A stretch of 64,000 nt of DNA from JAGVPT01 sp963827085 (GTDB lineage Bacteria > Bacteroidota > Ignavibacteria > UBA10030 > UBA8401): assembly GCA_963827085.1 (NCBI GenBank), contig CAWGZY010000002.1, forward strand, positions 372,001 through 436,000, written 5' to 3'. The notes beneath the pieces are model-generated. The model was not told the origin of the DNA, did no database searches, and saw only the letters and a program-made list of their open reading frames with translations. Position 1 is the stretch's first letter. Every line of letters starts with the position of its first letter. Both the position numbers and the translations under genes were made by a program. Positions 47,592-56,123 of the stretch are shown here, one piece after another.

Positions 47592-48139
47592 ATGATCGGA
47601 CAAACAATATCTCATTACAAGATCCTCGAGAAGTTCGGCGAAGGCGGCATGTCCCGAAATTGCCTGCGAGCGTTTTCTGCAAGCAGTCGCAATTTCGAGG
47701 ATCCCGCCGCCGGCGGGAGGCGGCTGCGATGATTGGACAAACAATATCTCATTACAAGATCCTCAAGAAGTTGGGCGAAGGCGGCATGTCCCGAAATTGC
47801 CTGCGAGCGTTTTCTGCGAGCAGTCGCAATTTCGAGGATCCCGCCGCAGGCGGGAGGCGGCTGCGATGATTGGACAAACAATATCTCATTACAAGATCCT
47901 CAAGAAGTTGGGCGAAGGCGGCATGTCCCGAAATTGCCTGCGAGCGTTTTCTGTGAGCAGTCGCAATTTCGAGGATCCCGCCGCAGGCGGGAGGCGGCTG
48001 CGATGATTGGACAAACAATATCTCATTACAAGATCCTCAAGAAGTTGGGCGAAGGCGGCATGTCCCGAAATTGCCTGCGAGCGTTTTCTGCGAGCAGTCG
48101 CAATTTCGAGGATCCCGCCGCAGGCGGGAGGCGGCTGCG
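47592..48139 (+). repeat. Four tandem 137-bp units, each a coupled mini-ORF repeating the kinase N-terminus
   Basis: Units begin at ATGs at 47592, 47729, 47866 and 48003, each exactly 137 bases; the intact kinase starts at the next ATG, 48140. Each unit encodes the first 20 kinase residues through GEGGM and then a 77-base spacer giving a 26-residue basic tail (from SRNCLRAFSASS to GGRRLR). Each 46-codon ORF ends in TGA overlapping the next unit's ATG (ATGA). The spacer contains stems CGAAATTGC/GCAATTTCG and CCCGCC/GGCGGG. Units differ at a few bases (unit 1 the most). A repeat inserted in a kinase gene and then amplified is the simplest origin. Confidence 0.9.
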
Positions 48140-50833
48140 ATGATCGGACAAACAATATCTCATTACGAGATCCTCAAGAAGTTGGGCGAAGGCGGCATGG
48201 GCGTCGTCTACAAAGCCCAGGATACCAAGCTCGACCGGCTCGTCGCGCTCAAGTTTCTGCCTGCACATCTTGCCGCATCGGAACAGGACAAAGCAAGATT
48301 CATTCAGGAAGCGAAATCGGCAGCCGCGCTGAACCATCCTAACGTTTGCTCCATCATCGACATCCAGGAACATGATGACCCCCAAGGGGGCAAGCAAATG
48401 TTCATCGTTATGGAATTCGTCGATGGACAAACGCTCCAGGAAAAGAAATCATCGATCACCCAAAAGCAGGCGATCGATTATGCAATTCAGATAGCCGAGG
48501 GGCTTGCCGCCGCCCACGAAAAAGGAATCGTACACCGCGACATCAAGCCCGAGAACATCATGATCCGCAAAGACGGGATCGTACAGGTCATGGATTTTGG
48601 ATTGGCAAAACTTGTCGGCGTATCAAGATTAACAAAACAGGGGGCTACGGTCGGAACGCTAGGATATATGTCACCCGAACAAGTGCAGGGACAAGAAACC
48701 GACCATCGTTCTGATATATTTTCTTTCGGAGTGCTGCTTTACGAAATGTTGACGGGGAGGTCTCCATTCAACGGTGCGCATGAGAGTGCAATTCTGTACG
48801 AGATCGTGAACGTCGACGTACCGCCGATGTCTACATTCAAGCCCGAGATCGATGCGGAACTTGACCGCATCGTTTTGGAATGCATGGAAAAAGACCCGAA
48901 CGAACGGATGCAATCGATCAAGCAGGTGGCGATCGATCTGAACAGGTTCAGACGGACATCGAGCAGGACAAGGTTGAGCAAAACATTCTCAACGATTCAA
49001 TCGGTCAAGACGCCCGGTATGGAACAAGGGCATGGAAACGTTGCGGCCCAAACGTGGCAACATTTCTTTTGGCCTTTACTGGCCGGTGTCCTTGCGCTTG
49101 TTGTTATTGTGCTCCTCTTGCTGCATTGGAGATCGGGAAACGAACAAGGCACAGTGGCACGGTTAGTTGTTCCTCTTCCAAAGGATGAGTTTTTGAATAT
49201 TTCTGTCTATCCTGCGATTGCAATTTCTCCTGACGGAACGCGCTTAGTCTACAGAGCAAACGGCCAGCTCTATTTGAGGAACTTGAATAGCTACGCGTCA
49301 ACACCCGTCTCGGGTTCTGAGTACGGCGCGACTCCGTTCTTTTCTCCGGACAGCCGATGGATCGGGTTCTTTACGGGAGGGAGGTTGAAAAAGGTTCTTG
49401 TCAGCGGCGGCACCCCGATCGACCTTGCAGATGCCCCGGACAATCGCGGAGGCGTGTGGGGAAAAGACGGCAAGATTATATTTGTATCAACCTCGAGCGT
49501 CGGATTGTCTTCCATTTCTGATGCAGGAGGATCCGTCGAAATTATCACCGTTCCCGACAGCATCCGGAAGGAACGTACTCATCGGTGGCCCAGCATGCTT
49601 CCCGATGGAAAAACAGTGTTGTTTACTGTCGGTGAGATTGAAACTCCCGACTATTATGACGACGCAACGATTGAGGCCGTCAATCTCGAAACAAAAAAGC
49701 AGACTGTGATCCTCAAAGGAGCTGCTGTTGCACGCTATTTGCCCAACGGATTTTTGGTCTATGAGCGAGCCGGAGTCTTGCTCGCTGTTCCTTTCGACCC
49801 CGACCGCCTGGAGATCAAAGGAACGGCGTTTCCCGCCATTGATAATGTGAGCGGTGATGGTTCGACGGCAGCGACGAACTTCGCCTGTTCAGATAATGGA
49901 ACGCTTGTCTACGTGCCCGGACAAACATCGCTCGCGAATCTTTCTCTTACCCTGATCGATCACAGCGGAGCAGCCACGGACCTCGCCGCTCCGCCAAAAG
50001 GATATATGGACGCGCGAATTTCTCCTGACGGAAAACGCGTTGCGGTGGCTGTGAGCGCTGAGAAGGGCTTCGACCTCTGGGTCTATGACATCACGCGAAA
50101 CACCTCGAGCAGACTTACATTCGGCGGAACGACCAGATCCCCGGCATGGTCGCCCGATGGGAAGCGTATTGCATACTACTCGAACGTTGAGGGCAAATCA
50201 AGTATCATGATCAAGCAAGCGGACGGTTCTGGAACTGCCGAGGAAGTTTTGACCGACATCCCCCGTACGTATGTTGATTCTTGGTCAATCGACGGCTCGT
50301 ACCTGCTTCTGGATAAGACCACAAATTCCGGTGCGTCCGATATCTATGTCCTGCCGCTGAAAGGCGACAGAAAACCGTGGCCATTTCTGGCGACAAAATT
50401 CGACGAATATCTCGGCACTCTTTCGCCTAACGGAAAATGGCTCGCATACATTTCGAATGAAACCGGAGCCTATCAGGTGTATGTTCAACCTTTCCCGAAC
50501 GGCGAAGGCAAGTGGCAGGTGTCGTCCGACGAGGGATATGAACCGCACTGGTCGCGGGACGGCAGAAGTCTTTTTTACGCCAGCCCATCGAAGCAGACGA
50601 TCATGGTTGCGTCTGTGGAGGGATCGACATCACTCGTTTTCGGAAAGCCGCGTGTCGCATTCAGCGGTTATCATGGTTTGAATACGGACAGCGGGATCAG
50701 TTATGACCTCGCACCGGACGGCCAGCACTTTCTGGTCGCGAGAGGAAAAGACGGGGACGAGACACTCACACGGATCAACGTGATATTACACTGGTACGAC
50801 GATCTCGAACGTTCTATGGCATCGAATAAGTAG
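48140..50833 (+). CDS. Serine/threonine kinase with transmembrane helix and TolB/WD40-like propeller
   Basis: 897 residues from the ATG at 48140, where homology to the neighbouring kinases begins; a longer in-frame reading from 48071 would cross the repeat array and is rejected. Kinase domain about 9-270: Gly-loop LGEGGMGVV (15-23), K38, catalytic D134 (HRDIKPEN), D152 (DFG). One transmembrane helix (WPLLAGVLALVVIVLLLL, about 315-335). The periplasmic part is a six-to-eight-bladed TolB/PD40-like propeller with repeats of SPDGxRLVY type (ISPDGTRLVYRANGQ, WSPDGKRIAYYSN). A transmembrane sensor kinase is inferred. Confidence 0.93.
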   Translation: MIGQTISHYEILKKLGEGGMGVVYKAQDTKLDRLVALKFLPAHLAASEQDKARFIQEAKSAAALNHPNVCSIIDIQEHDDPQGGKQMFIVMEFVDGQTLQEKKSSITQKQAIDYAIQIAEGLAAAHEKGIVHRDIKPENIMIRKDGIVQVMDFGLAKLVGVSRLTKQGATVGTLGYMSPEQVQGQETDHRSDIFSFGVLLYEMLTGRSPFNGAHESAILYEIVNVDVPPMSTFKPEIDAELDRIVLECMEKDPNERMQSIKQVAIDLNRFRRTSSRTRLSKTFSTIQSVKTPGMEQGHGNVAAQTWQHFFWPLLAGVLALVVIVLLLLHWRSGNEQGTVARLVVPLPKDEFLNISVYPAIAISPDGTRLVYRANGQLYLRNLNSYASTPVSGSEYGATPFFSPDSRWIGFFTGGRLKKVLVSGGTPIDLADAPDNRGGVWGKDGKIIFVSTSSVGLSSISDAGGSVEIITVPDSIRKERTHRWPSMLPDGKTVLFTVGEIETPDYYDDATIEAVNLETKKQTVILKGAAVARYLPNGFLVYERAGVLLAVPFDPDRLEIKGTAFPAIDNVSGDGSTAATNFACSDNGTLVYVPGQTSLANLSLTLIDHSGAATDLAAPPKGYMDARISPDGKRVAVAVSAEKGFDLWVYDITRNTSSRLTFGGTTRSPAWSPDGKRIAYYSNVEGKSSIMIKQADGSGTAEEVLTDIPRTYVDSWSIDGSYLLLDKTTNSGASDIYVLPLKGDRKPWPFLATKFDEYLGTLSPNGKWLAYISNETGAYQVYVQPFPNGEGKWQVSSDEGYEPHWSRDGRSLFYASPSKQTIMVASVEGSTSLVFGKPRVAFSGYHGLNTDSGISYDLAPDGQHFLVARGKDGDETLTRINVILHWYDDLERSMASNK

Positions 50834-50872
50834 CATCGTAACCATTGCTGATTACAAAGAAGAATTGAAAAT

Positions 50873-51574
50873 ATGAAATACGCCATTATTTCCGATATCC
50901 ATGCAAACCTCGAAGCGCTGACGAAAGTGATGACCATCATCGAAGGAAAACACGTCGATGAAATTATTTGCCTTGGCGATGTGGTAGGGTACGGCGCGAA
51001 TCCAAACGAATGTGTCGATATCGTCCGTCGCAGTTGTTCAGCAGTCGTCCTGGGGAACCACGATGAGGCAGCGCTGAATCCTGCCGGACCTCATGACTTT
51101 AATCCTATCGCTCAAAAAGCAATTGAATGGACTGCCCGGCAATTAACGGAGGCGAGCCGTTCGTTTTTGTTATCCCGGCCAATGTGTGTGAAGAAGGAAA
51201 ACATCCGCCTCGTTCATTCTTCCCCCCGTTCGCCGGAGTTATGGGACTATGTCATTAATGCAGAGGATGCTGTTGATGCAATTCATCACTTCGAAGAAAA
51301 GATTTGTTTTATCGGGCACACCCATGTTCCCGGAATCTTTTCATCGCATGGCCGGGCAAAATCAATTTCCATCGTTGAACAGCATCTCGTCAATGTCGGG
51401 AGTGTCGGCCAGCCGCGGGATGGAAATCCGATGCTCGCGTTCGGCATTTTTGATTCGACTGCGTGGGAGTATGAATTGATTCGCTCGACGTACGATATCC
51501 AGGGTGCTGCCGAAAAAATTCTGAACGCAGGCTTGCCGCGGGAACTTGGGTACAGGCTGATGTACGGGATGTAA
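50873..51574 (+). CDS. Calcineurin-like metallophosphoesterase
   Basis: 233 residues. All motifs of the YfcE-like family are present: DxH at 8-10 (ISDIHANLEAL), GDxxGYG (CLGDVVGYGANP), GNHD (VVLGNHDEAA), the GHTH pair (CFIGHTHVPG) and LVNVGSVGQPRDGNP. It is a di-metal phosphodiesterase or phosphatase; substrate unknown. It lies 39 bases after the third kinase gene, so co-transcription is likely; a signalling role is possible. Confidence 0.92.
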   Translation: MKYAIISDIHANLEALTKVMTIIEGKHVDEIICLGDVVGYGANPNECVDIVRRSCSAVVLGNHDEAALNPAGPHDFNPIAQKAIEWTARQLTEASRSFLLSRPMCVKKENIRLVHSSPRSPELWDYVINAEDAVDAIHHFEEKICFIGHTHVPGIFSSHGRAKSISIVEQHLVNVGSVGQPRDGNPMLAFGIFDSTAWEYELIRSTYDIQGAAEKILNAGLPRELGYRLMYGM

Positions 51575-51904
51575 ATTGGGGACTCTTTCAATCGCCATTC
51601 GCAAAGCGAAATCGTGAATCGACGTGTCTCTCCAACGAGGACGCTGGGGAGAGGTGCCGAGCATTGTTTCGAAGCCTGCATTTTCCCTATTGATTCATTC
51701 GCAAAAAAAGACTACTCTTGTGCAAGGGCGATCCTGCAAAGAATGGGAGAAAGGATAAAGCGACTTCCGGAAAATAATCCGAGTCTGTCTCTCTGCCAAA
51801 ATAATTTCCAAAATTCCTCTGCCCCTCTTTTCTCTATTCTTCATACAATCTTTGTGTTCAAAGGAGCGCTCTCTATTTAATGGACGGATTGAGATAAATA
51901 CAAT
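51575..51904. other. Intergenic region
   Basis: About 330 bases after the phosphoesterase with a short repeat-like start (TCGCCATTCGCAAAGCGAAATCG, a small hairpin around CGCAAAGCG). No credible CDS. It contains the promoter of the following type IX cargo gene. Confidence 0.45.
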
Positions 51905-53467
51905 ATGAGTGCTAAAATGAAATCCCAGCGCAAAGTATATCTTCTCCTTCTCTTTTCAGCTTTACTCTCTTCTCGTGCATTTTCACAAGATCCCCTTACT
52001 AACATTCTTGAAGTGTATGGGGACTCTGCTATTGCACTTGGTACAGGGATGCGTGGGCTTGGAGACGTGAACAACGACGGCTGGGATGACTTTGCGGTCA
52101 GTGCTGAAGGCATTCGAAAAACATTTATTTATTTCGGAGGGCCGGGAAAGCTGCACGCAACGCCCGATGTAACGCTCGAAGGGGGACAGGCGATCAGGAT
52201 GGGTGATATTAACGGAGATGGAAAGAAAGACTTAATTATTGCGGTGCCTTCGTTTCATAACAGTGATTCAGTGCAAATTGATGTCTATTTCTGGAAGCAT
52301 TTACAGGGCTTCGCCTATGACACTATCCCGGATTTGGTCTTGTACCAAACGCTAACAGGATACAATGTAGAAGAGGCGTTGGCCGTGGGAGATATCAATA
52401 ACGATGGCTACGATGATATTGTGGTTGGACAGCACATGTATGGAATCGTTCAAGGTATCGTTCGAATTTATTTCGGGAAATCTACACCCACTTCTACTCC
52501 GGATGTGATCCAAGTGGGGGATTCGATTGACGCCGAGTATGGATATAAGGTCGATATTGCCGATGTCAATGGCGATGGCGTAAAAGACTTGTTGGTTAGT
52601 GCAAGAAGAGAAGAAAAAGGAACGCTCGATATTTTTTATGGGAAGAAAGGATTCGTTTTCAATAAAGATAATTACGATCAACGACTTTCTACAGCGCAAT
52701 CAGGAATTAATTACCTCTATCTCTTCTCTACTCTCGATGTTAATCAAGATAGTATCGCAGACATAAGTTGTTGCCCCGGTGGCAGCGTCTACTTTTTCCT
52801 TGGGAAAAAGAATGCACCGTTATCGACAACACCCGACTTTGTAATGTCCCCATGGGAAGATTATGTCTATAATGCGGCAGCCAGCGATATTGGAGACATT
52901 AATGGGGACGGTAAAAGGGATTTTGTACTGATGGAGGCAACCGGAGGACAATGTATCGACGTATTTTTAGGACAAAAGAATCCCACATCTGCACCGGTGG
53001 GCATACGATGCGGTCCTAATTACTACATCGTGACCGGCGTAGGAGACGTGAACGGAGACGGTGTGAACGATTTTGGCGCGACGATACCGTACGGAGATTT
53101 TGACACCAACGGGTACTTTGTGATTTTCAGCGGCAACAAATACTGGGTGACCCCGGTGAAGCAGAAAACCGAAAAGACTCCGACAACCGACGTGTTGAAC
53201 CAAAACTACCCCAATCCGTTCAACCCGGAGACGGTGATCAGTTATCAGCTATCGGTGAACAGTTCTGTTTCGCTGAAGATCTATGATGAATTGGGCAAAG
53301 AAATCATTACACTGGTAGACAACGAAGAACAAAATGCCGGGGCACACCAGGTATCATGGAACGCTAAGGACGGGAGAGGGATCGCAGTTGCAAGCGGTGC
53401 ATATTTTTACAGGCTTTACATCAATAATACATTAAGTATGACAAGGAGACTCATGCTGATCAAATAA
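51905..53467 (+). CDS. FG-GAP repeat protein with type IX secretion C-terminal domain
   Basis: 520 residues. After the signal peptide come at least six integrin-alpha-like FG-GAP repeats, each with a calcium-binding DxNxDGxxD loop: GDVNNDGWDDFAV, GDINGDGKKDLII, GDINNDGYDDIVV, ADVNGDGVKDLLV, GDINGDGKRDFVL and GDVNGDGVNDFGA. The C-terminus is a type IX sorting domain (LNQNYPNPFNPETVISYQL ... TRRLMLIK). It is expected to be exported to the surface, perhaps for adhesion or calcium-dependent ligand binding. The ATG at 51905 or at 51917 is possible. Confidence 0.9.
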   Translation: MSAKMKSQRKVYLLLLFSALLSSRAFSQDPLTNILEVYGDSAIALGTGMRGLGDVNNDGWDDFAVSAEGIRKTFIYFGGPGKLHATPDVTLEGGQAIRMGDINGDGKKDLIIAVPSFHNSDSVQIDVYFWKHLQGFAYDTIPDLVLYQTLTGYNVEEALAVGDINNDGYDDIVVGQHMYGIVQGIVRIYFGKSTPTSTPDVIQVGDSIDAEYGYKVDIADVNGDGVKDLLVSARREEKGTLDIFYGKKGFVFNKDNYDQRLSTAQSGINYLYLFSTLDVNQDSIADISCCPGGSVYFFLGKKNAPLSTTPDFVMSPWEDYVYNAAASDIGDINGDGKRDFVLMEATGGQCIDVFLGQKNPTSAPVGIRCGPNYYIVTGVGDVNGDGVNDFGATIPYGDFDTNGYFVIFSGNKYWVTPVKQKTEKTPTTDVLNQNYPNPFNPETVISYQLSVNSSVSLKIYDELGKEIITLVDNEEQNAGAHQVSWNAKDGRGIAVASGAYFYRLYINNTLSMTRRLMLIK

Positions 53468-53507
53468 GGGAGGGAAAATGAAAAACTTCGTCACAGCAAT
53501 TTCTTTT

Positions 53508-53660
53508 CTCGTTCCCAATCTCTCAGACTGTGTGAAAACTCACGCAACAAGGCGAGCACAGCATTCGAGTAATAGCTTGTTGAAACCATGAATTTTCTGT
53601 TGAACGAGACGTAATAAAAAAAAGTTTTCACACAGTCTGCCTCGTTGTGAACGAGATGAC
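53508..53660. mobile_element. MITE-like element with terminal inverted repeats (copy B)
   Basis: CAGACTGTGTGAAAACT (53524-53540) is a perfect 17-base inverse of AGTTTTCACACAGTCTG (53623-53639). Outer parts CTCGTTCCCAATCTCT and CTCGTTGTGAACGAGATGAC extend the similarity. The interior of about 80 bases is unlike copy A at 8853. It lies downstream of the FG-GAP gene. Confidence 0.65.
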
Positions 53661-53683
53661 GAAAAGAGAGCTACATCCCCTCC

Positions 53684-53851
53684 CTATCGAATTCCTCGTT
53701 TTTTCTTCTCGATGATCACCAGCGCATCCACCGGAGCGGCGCAGAGCGGACAAACGTACCGCTTCGTCGTCTCGTTAAAATCCGGCTCGTGTGTCTGGTG
53801 GCAGTTAGGACATTTTATCATCAACGGCTTCTCACCGCGGGGCTTGGACAT
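53684..53851 (-). CDS. 55-residue zinc-ribbon protein
   Basis: ATG at 53849-53851 to TAG at 53684-53686. The peptide has two CxxC knuckles, KCPNCHQT (C14, C17) and YVCPLCAA (C34, C37), and a basic KKKRGIR tail: a treble-clef or zinc-ribbon mini-protein. Start lies 3 bases after the stop of the upstream RhuM-Fic gene on the same strand, so they are co-transcribed. Function is unknown; a nucleic-acid or protein-binding partner is inferred. It is too short for usual gene calling but has a convincing motif. Confidence 0.75.
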   Translation of the reverse strand: MSKPRGEKPLMIKCPNCHQTHEPDFNETTKRYVCPLCAAPVDALVIIEKKKRGIR

Positions 53852-53854
53852 GCA

Positions 53855-54862
53855 TTAGCCTTTAAGCAAATTCGTTATCAAAGCAATCACCTGATCTTTC
53901 TCTCTCGGCTTCCCCTCGGCTATAAGAAGTGCGAGAGCAGTCAACGCTGTGTCGCTGATTTTTATCGTGCCGTTATTTTTATACAACGCTTTGTTCCTTC
54001 TCAAAAACTCCAGAAAAAGAAACGCACCGCTTCTTTTATTGCCGTCTATAAATGGGTGGTCTTTAATCGTAAAATACAGGAGATGCGCCCCCTTTTCCTC
54101 AATACTTGGATATAACTCCCGGCCGCCGAACGTCTGATCCAACGCGCCAAGAAGTTGTTCAAGACCATGATCCTGTTCTACGGCGAAGAGATCGCTCGCT
54201 TCTCCTTTGCGGACCAATTCTCTTTTCAGCTCTCCAAGTTTTGCTTTGGTTTCTTCAAACGCAAGAGAAACAGATTTTTTAGACGATGTTCGTTTCTCTA
54301 ATTTCCCCGAATCGTATGCTTCTAAAGTCGTCCACGTATCCGCATACTGTTTAATGATCGTCAGCAATCCTTGCGCTTCGTCGGATGAAAGCTTTTTATC
54401 ACGAACGCTGGTAATAAGTGCAATGGTCTTTTGCAGCTCGGTAATATTTGCCGTTGTACGGGCAAGCGCTTTTTTGTTGACGGTATATCCTTTGACAAGA
54501 TGGTCTCGGAGAACATTTGTTGCCCAAATACGAAACTGAGTTCCGCGCTTGGAATTAACACGATAGCCGACGGAAATAATCACATCAAGATTGTACAGCG
54601 TTAATTTCCTCGTTATGTTGCGGTTTCCTTCGGTTTGAACTATTAAGGATTCCTTAATAGTTGAACCCATGTCCAATTCCTTCTCACTATAGATCCGCCC
54701 AATGTGAATATTGATATTGGGAATCGTCTTTTGGAATAGCACGGCCATTTGCTTTTGACTCAGCCAGACAGTCTCGTTTTCTAAGCGGACATCAATTGCC
54801 TCCCGTCCGCCTTTTGTTTTGTAAATGACTACTTCACCATTATTTTCGAGATGATTTTTCAT
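53855..54862 (-). CDS. RhuM-family virulence protein fused to a Fic/Doc domain
   Basis: 335 residues. The N-terminal ~110 residues are the RhuM domain (IYKTKGGREAIDVRLENETVWLSQKQMAVLFQ, YNLDVIISVGYRVNSKRGTQFRIWA). The C-terminal Fic/Doc domain carries HPFIDGNKRSG with the catalytic His at residue 269. Fic enzymes transfer AMP or other nucleotides or phosphate to target proteins; this HPFxxGNKR form is close to Doc. No antitoxin with an inhibitory motif is recognised nearby. It forms an operon with the zinc-ribbon protein. Confidence 0.93.
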   Translation of the reverse strand: MKNHLENNGEVVIYKTKGGREAIDVRLENETVWLSQKQMAVLFQKTIPNINIHIGRIYSEKELDMGSTIKESLIVQTEGNRNITRKLTLYNLDVIISVGYRVNSKRGTQFRIWATNVLRDHLVKGYTVNKKALARTTANITELQKTIALITSVRDKKLSSDEAQGLLTIIKQYADTWTTLEAYDSGKLEKRTSSKKSVSLAFEETKAKLGELKRELVRKGEASDLFAVEQDHGLEQLLGALDQTFGGRELYPSIEEKGAHLLYFTIKDHPFIDGNKRSGAFLFLEFLRRNKALYKNNGTIKISDTALTALALLIAEGKPREKDQVIALITNLLKG

Positions 54863-54949
54863 TTGACAATTCTAATGGATGTTCGGCACTCTGTTCCAAA
54901 ATGGAACTACTGGAGATTCCTTAATAGTGAATCCAATTGTAAAGTACCT

Positions 54950-55075
54950 CGTTCCCGACGTCTCGTCGGGAACGCAGAACGAGAAACTCCGTTTCAAAAT
55001 CTTTAGTGAAGTGGAACTTCGTGCAAAGTAAGTTCCCAAACAACCTGCCCCGGGACAGCGGGAGAATTTGGGAAC
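54950..55075. repeat. Composite REP-like unit left of the ORF6N gene
   Basis: The perfect hairpin CGTTCCCGACG/CGTCGGGAACG (54950-54974) is followed by the linker GCAGAACGAGAAACTCCG and GAAGTGGAACTTCG and a second stem, TTCCCAAA/TTTGGGAA (55033-55073). The same linker and layout recur at 55699-55804. Confidence 0.75.
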
Positions 55076-55104
55076 GAGAACTAGTAATTTTAATAATCTT
55101 TATC

Positions 55105-55607
55105 TCAGAATCCAATCGGCCGTTTTGGTTTCTCCGGCACAATCATCAATTGACGTATCGCATCGAAGACAACTTTAAATTGGTTGTTATATTTCTTTTC
55201 AAGATCGTCAAGTTTGTGGACAAGGTCTTTATGAGCAGCAAAAATTTCTCTTAGTTTTACAAACGCCCGCATGATCTCAATATTTACTAAGACGGCTCGT
55301 GGACTGCGCAATACGGTCGAAAGCATCGCGACCCCCTGTTCCGTGAAGACATAGGGGTATATTTTGAATGTTCGCCCCTTTTTAAGGTGCAAATATGGTA
55401 CCTTAAAGCCGTCTGTTCTTCTTTTGTCAGCTCAAACATAAAATCTATCGGGAAACGCTCTCTATTCCTGCGCACTCCTCTTTTCAGCCCTTTCGTTTCA
55501 ACGCGATATAATTCTGCCAGGTGAACATCTAGCATTACCCGTTGCCCCCGAATGGGCAATATTCGTCGTTCAATAAGTTCGGACGGAAGCAATTTCGTTT
55601 GTTTCAT
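55105..55607 (-). pseudogene. ORF6N-domain protein, single-base frameshift
   Basis: The N-terminal half encodes an ORF6N DNA-binding domain (LIERRILPIRGQRVMLDVHLAELYRVETKGLKRGVRRN), reading to TLKRGEHSKYTP. In the run GGGG at 55354-55357 (CCCC on the coding strand) one C is missing. Adding it continues to YVFTEQGVAMLSTVLRSPRA and the usual helix-rich C-terminus ending KPKRPIGF. ORF6N proteins are phage-derived anti-repressor-like regulators. The homopolymer position makes a sequencing error possible, but it could be a real inactivation. It lies between two composite repeats. Confidence 0.8.
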
Positions 55608-55698
55608 GAATTCCCCCTTAATGAAGTGTGTTGGAAGACTACCTCATTTACTTCATCACTACGTTCAATTCTCTCAACTTTCCGGTACCGTTTTCCCT

Positions 55699-55804
55699 CG
55701 TTCCCAAACTCCATTTGGGAACGCAGAACGAGAAACTCCGTTTCATTATCTTGCGCGAAGTGGAACTTCGCTCAACGCTCGTTCCCAAACGGAGTTTGGG
55801 AACG
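55699..55804. repeat. Composite REP-like unit right of the ORF6N gene
   Basis: Two CGTTCCCAA hairpins: 55699-55723 and 55780-55804, the latter a perfect 11-base stem CGTTCCCAAAC/GTTTGGGAACG. Between them is the shared linker GCAGAACGAGAAACTCCG ... GAAGTGGAACTTCG. It matches the unit at 54950 in the same orientation, bracketing the ORF6N gene. Confidence 0.8.
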
Positions 55805-56053
55805 AGAAGTAACAAATTAGGACACTCCCCCACAAATCGGGCGACCCTTAGATGACAAGAATTTTGTACGTCCTTTTTTTTCTTTTCTATTTCAGCTTCA
55901 ATTAGTCAGACACTGCCTGACCAATTGATGGAAGTAAGATCAATTCTTGGGACAGTGTCCCAAAAATTCGAGGTTCGTTCACATAAAAATGTCTATAGCG
56001 AGAAAAATCGAGGACGATTAAACCTTTATATAGTTTAGTTTTTTCTTTTCTAG

Positions 56054-56088
56054 ATTCTTCTCCCGCCGCAAAACGGCGGGAGAAGAAT
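56054..56088. repeat. Perfect 15-bp hairpin ATTCTTCTCCCGCCG
   Basis: ATTCTTCTCCCGCCG (56054-56068) pairs exactly with CGGCGGGAGAAGAAT (56074-56088) around CAAAA. It lies just downstream of the GH3 gene stop. The sequence is shared with the weaker hairpin at 27002. It could end GH3 transcription, but no T-run follows. Confidence 0.7.
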
Positions 56089-56123
56089 GGCAATGACGTC
56101 GCGTTCTCTGCTATTTTGAAGAG

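Noticed and set aside
47592..48139. CRISPR array or satellite DNA
   Set aside because: The 137-base units are nearly identical throughout, with no variable spacers, and each carries kinase coding sequence and an ATG/TGA overlap.
48071..48139. Long form of the third kinase starting 23 residues earlier
   Set aside because: The extra residues come from the array spacer in another frame; similarity to the paralogues begins at the ATG at 48140.
55902..56093. 63-residue minus-strand ORF downstream of GH3
   Set aside because: It includes the perfect hairpin and shows no protein-like pattern.
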